From Pseudomonadota bacterium (GTDB lineage Bacteria; Bdellovibrionota; UBA1018; CAIMNF01): 64,000 bases of DNA. Made by a program: the position numbers and the translations under genes. The stretch is taken from contig JAIXOQ010000005.1 in NCBI GenBank assembly GCA_027486675.1, forward strand, positions 310,001 to 374,000, written 5' to 3'. The notes beneath the pieces were generated by a model, which was not told the origin of the DNA, ran no database searches, and worked only from the letters and a program-made list of their open reading frames with translations. Positions 27,997 through 36,071 of the stretch are shown one piece after another; positions within the stretch are counted from its first letter, which is position 1, and each line of letters starts with the position of its first letter.

Positions 27997-29688
27997 ATGG
28001 GCTCGATTCCGTTACGTTCTCAACGGATGTTACAAGCAGTATTCAAAACATTTACGGCGATGCGTGAACTCAAAGACCCGATCAAGTGGGTGAGTCCTTT
28101 AAGTTGGCTGATCGTTCTCTTCACAAGCTTTGGAACTTTGTTTGCGTTCTTTAGGCCAACAGTCTGGGAGTTTCTGGCTACCTTTATCGTCGATGCGTTG
28201 GCAGGAGTTGCAAACTCGTTCATCGAGCCCATTCTCTTTCGAAAGATCTATCCCCAATATGCTCAGATTGTTCCAAGCTTAGATCGAAAATCCTTTGAAT
28301 CCCTGACCCCGACAGCTCTGCGAAAGAGCTTATCGGCATTTTCGAATTTCCCGTTTCACAGAGCCAAGTTCGGCTACCTCGCCTCATTCATTAAAGTCCT
28401 TCCGGGGACCGTTGTGATTGTCTTCTTTTGGACCCATCCAGATCGATCCAATGCCGTACAGTTCTTTCAAGTCATGGCGCTCGCAGCTGTATACCTCTCG
28501 TATTTTGCGGCGGCTATCTACTTTGAGAATCACATTCTTTTGTCCAAGTTCGTCCGGGAAAACTGGGACCTCTTTCGCGCAGCATCTCGATCTGAAGGTA
28601 CCCAGACTTGGGACCCACGCTTCAGCAGACTTGAACTGACCGCGCTCAGCGTTTGTTTGATCTTCACACTCTTTTTGCAGTGGATGATCGCTCCAAGACA
28701 AAGTTACTTCACAACCAATGCTGCGAATCTGATTATTGGAAGCTTAGGCGTCATTTTGGTAGCCGCGATCTACTCCATGTCGCGGGCATATATGGATTCA
28801 CGCCTGAACGCCCTCATTGACACAATGAGGGGTACCGATAACGGAGAATCCTTCCCACAGATCCCTGAAGACACTCTTTGGCAACTGAAGGCACTTGAGT
28901 CCACCTACAACGACCTAGGATCAAGACTCAAACGGCAACAGAAGGAACTGCGCAGAGCTGTCTTTAATGAATCCGAACGGGCTCGAATGATGAGTGTAGG
29001 GGAACGCACAGCACTCATGGTTCATGATTTAGCTTCACCGCTCAACGCCGCCCTTTACTGCATTGAAGAGGCAAGTGGGGAACACAATGAAGGATCAAAA
29101 GCGGAATACAACAATCAAGTGAAGGCAAACATCCGTCGTGCATTAGAGCTTGTGACCAACGTACGGCAACGCCTGAAAGCATCGGATCAGCGCACAGGAT
29201 TTGATTCCGATCTGGGAAGATCAACAGCAATCGCGATCAAGTACCTTCGCAATGAATTTCCAGCGACACTCACATCGCGGACCTCATTTGTGATCGACCC
29301 ACTTGTAACGCAACTCAGAGTCAACATCCCTGAAGTTGAGTTGATTCAGGTTCTTGAAAATCTAGGGAGCAATGCGCTCAAAGACTTTTCAGCCAACCCT
29401 ATCGAAGCTCCTCGGATTTCGATTGATCTGGTCTACGCTGATGAGAATGCAGCACTGCTAACATTCAGTGACAACGGCAGCGGATTAAGTATGGATCAAT
29501 TCAAGGAAATCATAGATACAGACCAGGCCTCTTATGGATTTGGGCTCCGCTTGTGTTATCGACTTCTACTTGCCTATGGCGGGAACTTAGAACTAGCCCC
29601 GCAAGCGGCTGGCCTCGGGACAAAACTTATGATCACCCTAAAACAATCGAGGACAAATGCACCCTACCAAGAAGTTATTAGTCCTTGA
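27997..29688 (+). CDS. Membrane sensor histidine kinase
   Basis: 563 residues. The N-terminal half carries about six membrane helices (roughly 33-50, 55-75, 125-145, 150-170, 215-235, 245-262) without a recognised sensor domain, then a short linker and coiled coil. The phospho-acceptor H-box is VHDLASPLNA with His343. An N-box (LENLGSNALKDFS) and the G-box DNGSGLS follow, then YGFGLRL. All elements needed for ATP-dependent autophosphorylation are visible. The last 32 bases overlap the response regulator at 29657, so the pair is translated together. No target gene is identified. Confidence 0.88.
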   Translation: MGSIPLRSQRMLQAVFKTFTAMRELKDPIKWVSPLSWLIVLFTSFGTLFAFFRPTVWEFLATFIVDALAGVANSFIEPILFRKIYPQYAQIVPSLDRKSFESLTPTALRKSLSAFSNFPFHRAKFGYLASFIKVLPGTVVIVFFWTHPDRSNAVQFFQVMALAAVYLSYFAAAIYFENHILLSKFVRENWDLFRAASRSEGTQTWDPRFSRLELTALSVCLIFTLFLQWMIAPRQSYFTTNAANLIIGSLGVILVAAIYSMSRAYMDSRLNALIDTMRGTDNGESFPQIPEDTLWQLKALESTYNDLGSRLKRQQKELRRAVFNESERARMMSVGERTALMVHDLASPLNAALYCIEEASGEHNEGSKAEYNNQVKANIRRALELVTNVRQRLKASDQRTGFDSDLGRSTAIAIKYLRNEFPATLTSRTSFVIDPLVTQLRVNIPEVELIQVLENLGSNALKDFSANPIEAPRISIDLVYADENAALLTFSDNGSGLSMDQFKEIIDTDQASYGFGLRLCYRLLLAYGGNLELAPQAAGLGTKLMITLKQSRTNAPYQEVISP

Positions 29689-30340
29689 AGATGATCCTGG
29701 ATCACAGTTTGTCTACAAGGATGCTCTATCCATTCGCGCCGAAGTTTTCGTCGTAGCGACACTTGCGGAGTTGAAGGCGATCATCCAAAAGCCGTCGAAG
29801 ACTTTTGACCTCTTAATAGCAGATCTAATGGTACCGGATGGGAATTTCCTCCGATGGATAGGTGCCATGCGCGAGACCAAGTTACGTCTCCCACCATTCA
29901 TCGTCGTTTCTTCGGCAGATGATCTCGATATCCTAAGGCAGTGTTACGGCTATGGCGCGATCGATTACCTCACAAAGCCCTTTAGAAAGAATGAGCTCAT
30001 CATCAAAGTTGAAAGAGCGATCGAATCTACACACATACCCACCCTTCCGGAAGGACTCTTTGCGCAAAATGCCTTGGCGATCCCAACCGCAAAAGGCGAC
30101 GTCGCACTCACGCTAAAAGAGTCGGCAGCTTTCCTATCCCTTTCTCGGGCTGGTGCCTCAGGCGTCTATCGGAAGGATTTACAAAAAAGTCTTTGGGATG
30201 ATGAGGTCGTCTCCGAAAAAGCACTCGACGTTCATATCCACAATCTCCGCAAAAAACTGGAACATTCTGACTATAGAATTGCACTGACGAAAGAGGGAAG
30301 GTACCGCCTGACAAGTGCAAAAGATCAACAGATCGGATGA
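29657..30340 (+). CDS. Response regulator, OmpR-like with winged-helix output
   Basis: 227 residues. The receiver domain has the acidic pair EDD near residue 12, the phospho-acceptor Asp56 (LLIADLMVPDG), a conserved Ser (VVSSADD) and Lys (DYLTKPF). The C-terminal domain (about 140-220) fits the Trans_reg_C winged helix, with VVSEKALDVHIHNLRKKLE as recognition region and a KEGRYRLT end. It is the partner of the kinase at 27997. The gene is convergent with the YcaO gene and the ends overlap by 16 bases, so the two transcripts could influence one another. Confidence 0.9.
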   Translation: MHPTKKLLVLEDDPGSQFVYKDALSIRAEVFVVATLAELKAIIQKPSKTFDLLIADLMVPDGNFLRWIGAMRETKLRLPPFIVVSSADDLDILRQCYGYGAIDYLTKPFRKNELIIKVERAIESTHIPTLPEGLFAQNALAIPTAKGDVALTLKESAAFLSLSRAGASGVYRKDLQKSLWDDEVVSEKALDVHIHNLRKKLEHSDYRIALTKEGRYRLTSAKDQQIG

Positions 30341-31215
30341 GGAATTCCCTCAAAGCTGTAATCATTGCCAAACTTCAGAGGCAGTAACCCTGGGTGCTCG
30401 GCTTTCACCACAATGCCAGAATCGGCATGTGGGACAGAGAGCACTTCATAATTTGCATCCGCCAATTGTAAGGCTTGCGTCTCCGCTTTAGTTTTAAATA
30501 TTTTCTGCCTGCCGCGGATCAGCCAACGCATCAGATGCTTGTGACTTCCTGGATAAAGATAGTACTCCTGATGAAAGTCTGGGGTGGAAGAGACCTCTGG
30601 CAATCCATTTGGGATATCCTGTCCCCAAAGAAATGCAAGCCGCTGTTCCGCTTCAGCAATTGCCTTACCGTTGGCTTCCTGCTGCGACGCACGGGCACAG
30701 CCAAATCCATAAAAAATAGGGATGCCTTCAACACGGGGAAAGCCACACGCGAATGACACCGAATACCCTGGAACCGATGATTCAATGCGAGCAACCACAA
30801 GGCGGTAGTGTTCCTCCCACAGTGCCGGATCTTTAAAAGAAACAACCCAATCTCCGATCGCCTTGTAATCAAATCGAAGGGCTGCATCTCCGGACCAGGA
30901 TCGAAGTAGCGCATCTCTTTCGATCAGTTCCATAAGTGCCGATTCTTCTGCACGAGGAACGTCATCGTGAAAGGCTACTCCGTTTGAGCGACTCATACCC
31001 GGGAGACTTGGCTTAGGCTGAGCAACGATCGTCATCCGCTCTAACATTTCATATTTCGCCAAGACCGTAGGATCCCTGAAGCGCGACGCAGAACTCCCGT
31101 GGGCTGCGCCAAGTACAGGATGCGTTGCTTCATAGGCGCAAAGAGAAAAGGTCTCGCCTAAGATCTCTTCTTTCTCAAACAGCGCTAACTGAAGGCTCCA
31201 ATCCGTGCCCGTCAT
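30325..31215 (-). CDS. YcaO-domain protein, probable peptide backbone-modifying enzyme
   Basis: 296 residues from the ATG at 31215, which overlaps the upstream stop as ATGA; an ATG at 31227 would add four residues. The sequence carries the YcaO pattern: an ExxE pair in AKYEMLERM, then SRSNGVAFHDDVPRAEESA, the second helix ALMELIERDALLRSW with two Glu, and a C-terminal NDYSFEGIPHPIC that matches the usual family ending near HPxP. YcaO enzymes use ATP to activate backbone amides and make azolines, thioamides or amidines in ribosomal peptides. No TfuA, E1-like or dehydrogenase partner is present. Last gene of the operon at 30325-32611. It is short for the family but appears to hold the whole core. 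Confidence 0.82.
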   Translation of the reverse strand: MTGTDWSLQLALFEKEEILGETFSLCAYEATHPVLGAAHGSSASRFRDPTVLAKYEMLERMTIVAQPKPSLPGMSRSNGVAFHDDVPRAEESALMELIERDALLRSWSGDAALRFDYKAIGDWVVSFKDPALWEEHYRLVVARIESSVPGYSVSFACGFPRVEGIPIFYGFGCARASQQEANGKAIAEAEQRLAFLWGQDIPNGLPEVSSTPDFHQEYYLYPGSHKHLMRWLIRGRQKIFKTKAETQALQLADANYEVLSVPHADSGIVVKAEHPGLLPLKFGNDYSFEGIPHPIC

Positions 31216-31868
31216 TCGCGAGCACATTCTTCGAAGAATGCTGAGAGCAAAATCGAAGACTGCTGCACGACGCTATTGAAACGGTCCCGTACAGCTGGGT
31301 CCTGAAATCGACTTTCGATCAGTTCAAAGTTTTCTTCCGCATGGCCCACATCTAAAACAACATGATTCGATAAAGCGCTGATCTTGCTCTTGTCTAATCC
31401 GTTTTCCGACGTGCATTCAAGAAACCTGGGCCCTAAGTAGGTGGTCATGTATTCAGCAAACGAAACATAACCCAGATAATAGAATGGATCGAGATCTGCT
31501 AAATAATGACCAAAGTCACATATGAACTGTGCGGATTCGGGTTGAACTTTGGGCATAGACCCTTTCTCTGGGGCAGAGACAAATTTTAGGTCGTCGCGGG
31601 CCCACTGATCATGCCCTAGCTCTTCGTCTCTTTTTGCACTAAAGAACCGAGCGAGCTCCTCATCCCCGTTTGCGCTCGCCTTATCCGCAGCAAGAGAGAG
31701 ATTTCTATAAGAAGCCTTAAACAACATCTCCAGTCCAGAAAGGTACTTTCGGAGACTGCTGGGTGGAAGCTTAGAAGTCCTTGCGACTTCAAAGAAGGGG
31801 TTCTTCTTCCACATCTCTTCAGACAACTCTTCAATTCGTAACTTCACACTCACATTGGCTTCAGCCAT
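31212..31868 (-). CDS. Heme-oxygenase-like diiron enzyme (HDO family)
   Basis: 218 residues, all-helical. The metal-binding pattern of heme-oxygenase-like diiron oxidases is complete: Glu83 and His86 (EELGH), Glu139 (SFAEYM), and the H-x3-D-x2-H motif His169, Asp173, His176 (NHVVLDVGH). Family relatives include UndA, BesC, SznF and the chlamydial CADD, which oxidise or fragment amino acids and fatty acids with O2. PqqC/TenA proteins share the fold but lack this metal set. The ATG has an AGGGAG site and follows a hairpin 60 bases after the ten-residue ORF. The stop overlaps the YcaO start. Context suggests it oxidises the small peptide. Confidence 0.8.
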   Translation of the reverse strand: MAEANVSVKLRIEELSEEMWKKNPFFEVARTSKLPPSSLRKYLSGLEMLFKASYRNLSLAADKASANGDEELARFFSAKRDEELGHDQWARDDLKFVSAPEKGSMPKVQPESAQFICDFGHYLADLDPFYYLGYVSFAEYMTTYLGPRFLECTSENGLDKSKISALSNHVVLDVGHAEENFELIESRFQDPAVRDRFNSVVQQSSILLSAFFEECARE

Positions 31869-31893
31869 AATTTACTCCCTAAAATTTTATGGT

Positions 31894-31920
31894 GTGGGTG
31901 CGTTGTTGGTCCGCACCCAC
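31894..31920 (-). promoter_or_regulatory. Intercistronic hairpin between mini-ORF and diiron-enzyme gene
   Basis: A 9-bp perfect stem (GTGGGTGCG / CGCACCCAC, arms 31912-31920 and 31894-31902) with a 9-base loop. It starts nine bases after the mini-ORF stop. No long T run follows, so it looks more like an attenuator or mRNA-stability element than a full terminator. Confidence 0.75.
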
Positions 31921-31928
31921 CTGAACAA

Positions 31929-31961
31929 TTACATGCTGGCGTGTGCGTATTTCTTTCTCAT
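31929..31961 (-). CDS. Ten-residue ORF, candidate precursor peptide
   Basis: ATG AGA AAG AAA TAC GCA CAC GCC AGC ATG TAA encodes MRKKYAHASM. The evidence for translation is strong: a perfect AAGGAGG site 7 bases upstream and an ATGA overlap with the stop of the GNAT gene. It sits between genes for a GNAT acyltransferase, a diiron enzyme and a YcaO protein, so a ribosomally made, modified peptide is the favoured reading. There is no Cys or Thr; the modifiable residues are Tyr5, His7, Ser9, the Lys side chains and the two Met. It is longer than the MccA heptapeptide of microcin C and far shorter than most precursors. A regulatory leader peptide is the main alternative. Confidence 0.65.
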   Translation of the reverse strand: MRKKYAHASM

Positions 31962-32611
31962 GTGGATTCCTCCTTTCCGAACTTTCCGTGACAAAACTGT
32001 TGGTCAAAAATTCTTCGTGACGTGCCATCAAGCAGCAGGGTGAATTGAGTCATCGCGCCCCAACGTTCAGTGAGGTTGACACCGGTGATTCGAAACCCAA
32101 GACGATTGAGGACATGCACATGGCCAAAGTTACTCGCCGCGACATCGCCGGTAATGCGGGATACGCCGACCTTGCGAAGAACCGTAATCAAACCGGAAAG
32201 GAAGGCGGAATAGATCCCTAAACCCTGATAACGGGGAAGGATGGAGCAATTGCGGAAGTAATAGCTCGACCAATCGACGGTGTTGCCAGCAAAGATACCC
32301 ACAAGACGATCTGCTGAGAAAAACCCATAAAAGTCTCCACACAGCGCATAAAACCTCGCCTTGCGTTCTACAGGTTCAAACGCCAAAAAAGGTGAGGCGA
32401 CTGCGCCAAGTTGGTAGATCTCTGCGGCATGCATGGTGTAAAAATCAAAAGCTTCCGTGGCGCCAATCACTCTCAGTTCAATATTGTGGGGTAGGTCAAT
32501 GGAGCTGAGATCGGCAGCGGATAGACCAAATGCCGCTTCAGTGAGCGGGGAGAACTGGCCAGAAGACGGATGTTTTTCCAGGTTGATCGCTTCCAACGTC
32601 TTTAAGTTCAC
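31958..32611 (-). CDS. GNAT-family N-acyltransferase
   Basis: 217 residues from GTG at 32611. The C-terminal half is a GNAT fold: the acyl-CoA pyrophosphate loop PRYQGLGIYSAFL (Q-x-x-G-x-G type, about 130-142), a preceding beta strand (SSYYFRNCSIL) and the late NRLGFRITGV element. The N-terminal 90 residues are not recognised. It would acetylate or acylate an amine, possibly the N-terminus or a Lys of the peptide encoded directly downstream (inference). The final codons also hold the ribosome-binding site of the mini-ORF. First gene of the operon and divergent from the protease-like gene at 32723. Confidence 0.8.
   Translation of the reverse strand: MNLKTLEAINLEKHPSSGQFSPLTEAAFGLSAADLSSIDLPHNIELRVIGATEAFDFYTMHAAEIYQLGAVASPFLAFEPVERKARFYALCGDFYGFFSADRLVGIFAGNTVDWSSYYFRNCSILPRYQGLGIYSAFLSGLITVLRKVGVSRITGDVAASNFGHVHVLNRLGFRITGVNLTERWGAMTQFTLLLDGTSRRIFDQQFCHGKFGKEEST
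31969..31975 (-). promoter_or_regulatory. Perfect ribosome-binding site of the mini-ORF
   Basis: AAGGAGG, fully complementary to the 16S rRNA 3' end, 7 bases before the ATG of the ten-residue ORF. It is stronger than the sites of the surrounding genes, which implies a high peptide-to-enzyme ratio. Confidence 0.8.
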
Positions 32612-32722
32612 GCTGTTTCGTTGGATTCATCAATTTAAGTTGTTGTGGTCCAGTGGTTAGGTTTTGTTAACCCGTACAACGACCTTTTCGTGCCCAGATT
32701 CATGGACCAAACTCTGGCCCAT

Positions 32723-33478
32723 ATGCGAATCGCAATGACCTTGGTCTGTGCCGCTCTTTCTGCAGTCTCTTTCTCTATTGCCAATGCCGCTCCAAAGTAC
32801 GGCCCAAAGGTTCAGCCGCTTTCGGCTGGAACCAACGCCAAATATTTTAGGAACAACGATGCGCCCGACTATTGGGCACTCAGTCCCTACTATCTTCCAC
32901 AAGAAACCCCGCGCGGATGTTCGGCAGGAAACCTGGCCATGCTGCTGAACACGGTTCGGGGCGCAAAAAGTCTTCAGTCGGACGAAGAGCTGATCACTTA
33001 CAAATCCTTCGTGGAAAACTATACCGATCCTGCTTACAAAGCGGCAGTCAGCGGGGCGACGAGAACCCCGGGGGAAAATTTTTCTAACAAAAATATGACG
33101 CGCCTTTTTGCGGAGGCAGCAAAGAAACTTAAAAAGGGAATCGCACCGACCCAAGTCGAGTTCTTTCAAGTCGATCAAAACAACGTTGAAAAAAGTAGAG
33201 CTGCTTTCTTAAAAGCACTCAGAGAAAACGAAAAATCAGCAGACGATTTTATCTTCTTTAGCTTTGTTCAAGGACAAGTCACCGGTGACCCCGAAGGCGG
33301 TGCACACGTGGCGACCGTTGCTGCATACGATGAAAAGCCCGGCCTCGTTCTGGTGCTCGACCCAGATCGCCAGTGGTACGAGCCTTACTGGGTTTCAGCG
33401 AACGACCTCTTTGAATCCATCCGTGATCCAAAGTCAGACAGCCGCAAAGAAGCGGGCTGGATCTACTTTAAGAAGTAG
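32723..33478 (+). CDS. Exported phytochelatin-synthase-like cysteine peptidase
   Basis: 251 residues from the ATG at 32723 (MRIAMTLVCAALSAVSFSIANAA), chosen because it starts a clean signal peptide; starts at 32645 or 32702 would bury it. The mature part resembles peptidase family C83: a catalytic Cys in QETPRGCSAGNLAMLLN, a His in GGAHVATVAAYD and an Asp in LVLDPDRQWYEPYWVS, in the right order and spacing. Bacterial members usually remove glycine from glutathione or act as proteases. It is divergent from the GNAT gene, so it may share a control region with the peptide operon. A periplasmic peptidase could trim or clear a peptide, but that is speculation. Confidence 0.65.
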   Translation: MRIAMTLVCAALSAVSFSIANAAPKYGPKVQPLSAGTNAKYFRNNDAPDYWALSPYYLPQETPRGCSAGNLAMLLNTVRGAKSLQSDEELITYKSFVENYTDPAYKAAVSGATRTPGENFSNKNMTRLFAEAAKKLKKGIAPTQVEFFQVDQNNVEKSRAAFLKALRENEKSADDFIFFSFVQGQVTGDPEGGAHVATVAAYDEKPGLVLVLDPDRQWYEPYWVSANDLFESIRDPKSDSRKEAGWIYFKK

Positions 33479-33581
33479 TGCACCAAGCCTTAAGACGGAC
33501 CCATGACCCTACACTTTCGCGGGATCTTTCAATCAGCCCCATTGCTTGCTAGAGCGACGTCTGCTCGATTACAAAAGTAGG

Positions 33582-34766
33582 ATGTTTTTAGCGCTGATTA
33601 TTGCGTTTCAGGCGCTTGCCCATTTCGGAATCGAAGTCCCGAAACATGTGTCTCACTTGTTCAGCGCGATCTCCTGTCCTTCTATCGCAACCGGCAATTT
33701 TTATCCCGACGAAGATTATCAAAGGCAACTTCTCCATTGGATCTGGACCGAGGGACACACCGTAGAAATTGAAGCTGCGAATGCGCTCTTGGTTCCGACC
33801 TTGGAGCACATCCTCCGAGACACACAGGCGCTGATGAATAACCCTCCATTTCTATCGACGGCTGAGGAAGAGTTTGCAGACTTGACTAGAAATCAAGGCA
33901 ACACTTCCACCTCGCTGCGTTGGGGCTTATCGCTGAAACAGATCTCGCTAGCGTACGAACGATCCTTGACCATTCACTACTCCTCGGCAATGGAGTTGGA
34001 GCGAGAAGTAAAACAAGAATTACAACTTCCCACCGCAATTACATTTGAGAAGATCAATCATTACTCCTCGAAGCTTGCCAACTTAGGTCGTTTCTCCCTA
34101 TTTGAAGAATCACTCTTGCGAGAGCTGAATCCAGACGACCCTCAGCCTAACCCAATGATCCAACCACGCACTGCATCGGGGTGGACACCGCTCAGCGTGA
34201 GAACCATGAACTCACTTGCTTACCTATTGCCTGTTGGGGAAATTGCGTCCGGACTAAGTAACCCAGATGGGAATTTCAAAACGCCCGTAAAGAATCTAAA
34301 TCATGATAGAATTCATGGCTATCTTTTGCAAAGAAGCCTAGAACGACTTCACCAAGCGCGTTGGCTACTCACTGCCGCAAAACGACGGGACTTAGATATC
34401 AATAATGCGTCGCCCTTAAAACTGGCTTTGATTGCGCGAATGTTTGATTTGTTTTGGTACGAACTTGCGCACCAACGTTTAGAGAATCCAGTGGACAAAA
34501 AACTACTTGAGGTTTGTTTCTTCTACTACTGGCATGAAGTGGCAAAGGTCAATTTAGGATTTAAGATTTTTCTAAATAAACTGAACTCCAAGAAGTTTTC
34601 GTTTCGCGATTATCTCATGGACCGGATGCGCAATTCTTTAGATCTGGGTGATGAAACAACCGTGCAAATGTCTGATCAAGAATTTCTTCAAGGATTCAAA
34701 ATAATCAGGAGTGTTTATAACAAGGCTTTGATTTCACTGCCGCCTACACCTGATTGGTTAAAATAG
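33582..34766 (+). CDS. Exported protein, member of a two-gene local family (long form)
   Basis: 394 residues from the ATG at 33582 (MFLALIIAFQALAHFG), which begins the signal peptide; a TTG at 33546 is a weaker start. Function unknown. The N-terminal AISCPS...NFYPDEDYQRQLLHWIWTEG segment and the C-terminal end are homologous to the gene at 27063, with about 100 extra residues in the middle. Mostly helical, with conserved Cys, Tyr and Trp. It lies about 100 bases downstream of the C83-like gene in the same direction and is convergent with the ATPase gene at 34779. Confidence 0.72.
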   Translation: MFLALIIAFQALAHFGIEVPKHVSHLFSAISCPSIATGNFYPDEDYQRQLLHWIWTEGHTVEIEAANALLVPTLEHILRDTQALMNNPPFLSTAEEEFADLTRNQGNTSTSLRWGLSLKQISLAYERSLTIHYSSAMELEREVKQELQLPTAITFEKINHYSSKLANLGRFSLFEESLLRELNPDDPQPNPMIQPRTASGWTPLSVRTMNSLAYLLPVGEIASGLSNPDGNFKTPVKNLNHDRIHGYLLQRSLERLHQARWLLTAAKRRDLDINNASPLKLALIARMFDLFWYELAHQRLENPVDKKLLEVCFFYYWHEVAKVNLGFKIFLNKLNSKKFSFRDYLMDRMRNSLDLGDETTVQMSDQEFLQGFKIIRSVYNKALISLPPTPDWLK

Positions 34767-34778
34767 AACTCAAAAAAA

Positions 34779-35951
34779 TCACGAAGTACCACGTCCATCT
34801 CCAAATAACTGCTTAAGTCCAATCTCCCAAGGTAGGCATTTCACGACCCCCACTTTTTGAGCGTGCGGATCACATGAGAGAACAATCGGCGGAAGAAGAT
34901 TCTTTGTGGTCTTATACCAATGGTTGATCCGTTCGACTTTTGTGGAGTCTAACGAAGTTGAGGACTTGATTTCGATAGGCTGGTGTTTTCCCCCTTTGCT
35001 TAGAACCAAATCAAACTCAAAGTCATTCGACGTCCCAAAATAGGAAAGCTGAAAGAATTTCTTGGAGTAGAAGTTCAAGCGCACGATTTCCTGAATCAGA
35101 AAAGATTCAAACTGTTCCCCATAAACTGAAGTTCGTGGGCTTACGATTTGATCGAGGCTTCCTTCCAATGCTTTTTTTACACCACAGTCAAAAACATAAA
35201 ACTTAGGCGACAGCTTCTGGCTCTTACGAATAGATTCATGAAATGCAGGAAGATAAAACCCGAGCAGTGTGTCCTCGATGATCTGAAAATAGGTTTGCAC
35301 TGTCTTCGTATCCACGCCAATCTCGCGCGCAATTTTGCTGAAGTTCAGAACCTTACCGGACATTTGGCCCAGAATGGGCAAGAACGCCCGAAAAGGATCG
35401 AGGCGCCGCACCAACTGTTCCGCGCGTACCTCTTCCGCAAGGTAAGTCAGGACATAGGAATGAAGATACTCCACCCGGTCAGAGGAATTCAGCTCATGGA
35501 TTTTCGGTAAGGTACCGTAATGCAAGGCATCGGCGAGGGAGAACTTTTCTCCAAGCTCTCCATGAGTGAGGGGAAATAGATTCTGCACGAATGCACGGCC
35601 CGCCAGAAGATTCGCCGCGCCTCGCTTGAGCTTCCTTGCGCTCGACCCAGTAAGCACAAATTTGGCACGCTTCAGTTCGATGAGTCGGTGCACAACATTG
35701 AGGAGCCGCGGTACCTTCTGAACCTCATCAATCACTACCCAGTCTGGCTTCTTCTTCCTCTGAAGAAATTCTAGCTCAAGGCGCTTCGGCTCTCGCGCAT
35801 AGTAGTCTTCGACTTCGGGATCCAGAAGGTCAAGGACCCAGGGGTTCTCCATCGGAAACTGCTCACGGATGAAGGTCGATTTGCCCGTACCCCGGGCGCC
35901 AAACAAAAAGAAACTCTGCGTGCGGGACGGTGAAAGGAGCCTATGGAACAT
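34779..35951 (-). CDS. ATPase with C-terminal nuclease-like domain (AAA_14/DUF4143 family), copy 1
   Basis: 390 residues. P-loop GARGTGKST near residue 19, Walker B WVVIDEVQKVP (about 72-82) and sensor LTGSSARKLKRG. The DUF4143 part follows, ending in a PD-(D/E)XK-like core (FEFDLVLSKGGKHQPIEIKSS, with D and E-x-K in place). The family is widespread in accessory DNA and its role is unsettled. The window holds two more intact copies (44065, 58648) and one decayed (45309), all divergent from one another. The ATG lies inside an 11-bp inverted repeat, which suggests autoregulation. Confidence 0.88.
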   Translation of the reverse strand: MFHRLLSPSRTQSFFLFGARGTGKSTFIREQFPMENPWVLDLLDPEVEDYYAREPKRLELEFLQRKKKPDWVVIDEVQKVPRLLNVVHRLIELKRAKFVLTGSSARKLKRGAANLLAGRAFVQNLFPLTHGELGEKFSLADALHYGTLPKIHELNSSDRVEYLHSYVLTYLAEEVRAEQLVRRLDPFRAFLPILGQMSGKVLNFSKIAREIGVDTKTVQTYFQIIEDTLLGFYLPAFHESIRKSQKLSPKFYVFDCGVKKALEGSLDQIVSPRTSVYGEQFESFLIQEIVRLNFYSKKFFQLSYFGTSNDFEFDLVLSKGGKHQPIEIKSSTSLDSTKVERINHWYKTTKNLLPPIVLSCDPHAQKVGVVKCLPWEIGLKQLFGDGRGTS

Positions 35952-35983
35952 ACTCCATATTTTAATGGTGTTTATGGAGTATG
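35949..35983. promoter_or_regulatory. Inverted repeat over the start of ATPase copy 1
   Basis: Perfect 11-bp arms CATACTCCATA (35949-35959) and TATGGAGTATG (35973-35983), centres 24 bases apart. The inner arm includes the start codon and its GGAG ribosome-binding site, so a bound protein would block both transcription and translation. Confidence 0.7.
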
Positions 35984-36071
35984 GTCAACGGCACATTTGC
36001 GCCATAAAGCGGGCGCAACGCGGTCAACTCTAACAAAACTCGCTCTTACCTGCGGACCTGATGCGATTCAG

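Noticed and set aside
35997-36018. 7-bp hairpin (TTGCGCC / GGCGCAA) after the acyl-CoA dehydrogenase gene
   Set aside because: No T run follows on either strand, so a terminator call is not supported.
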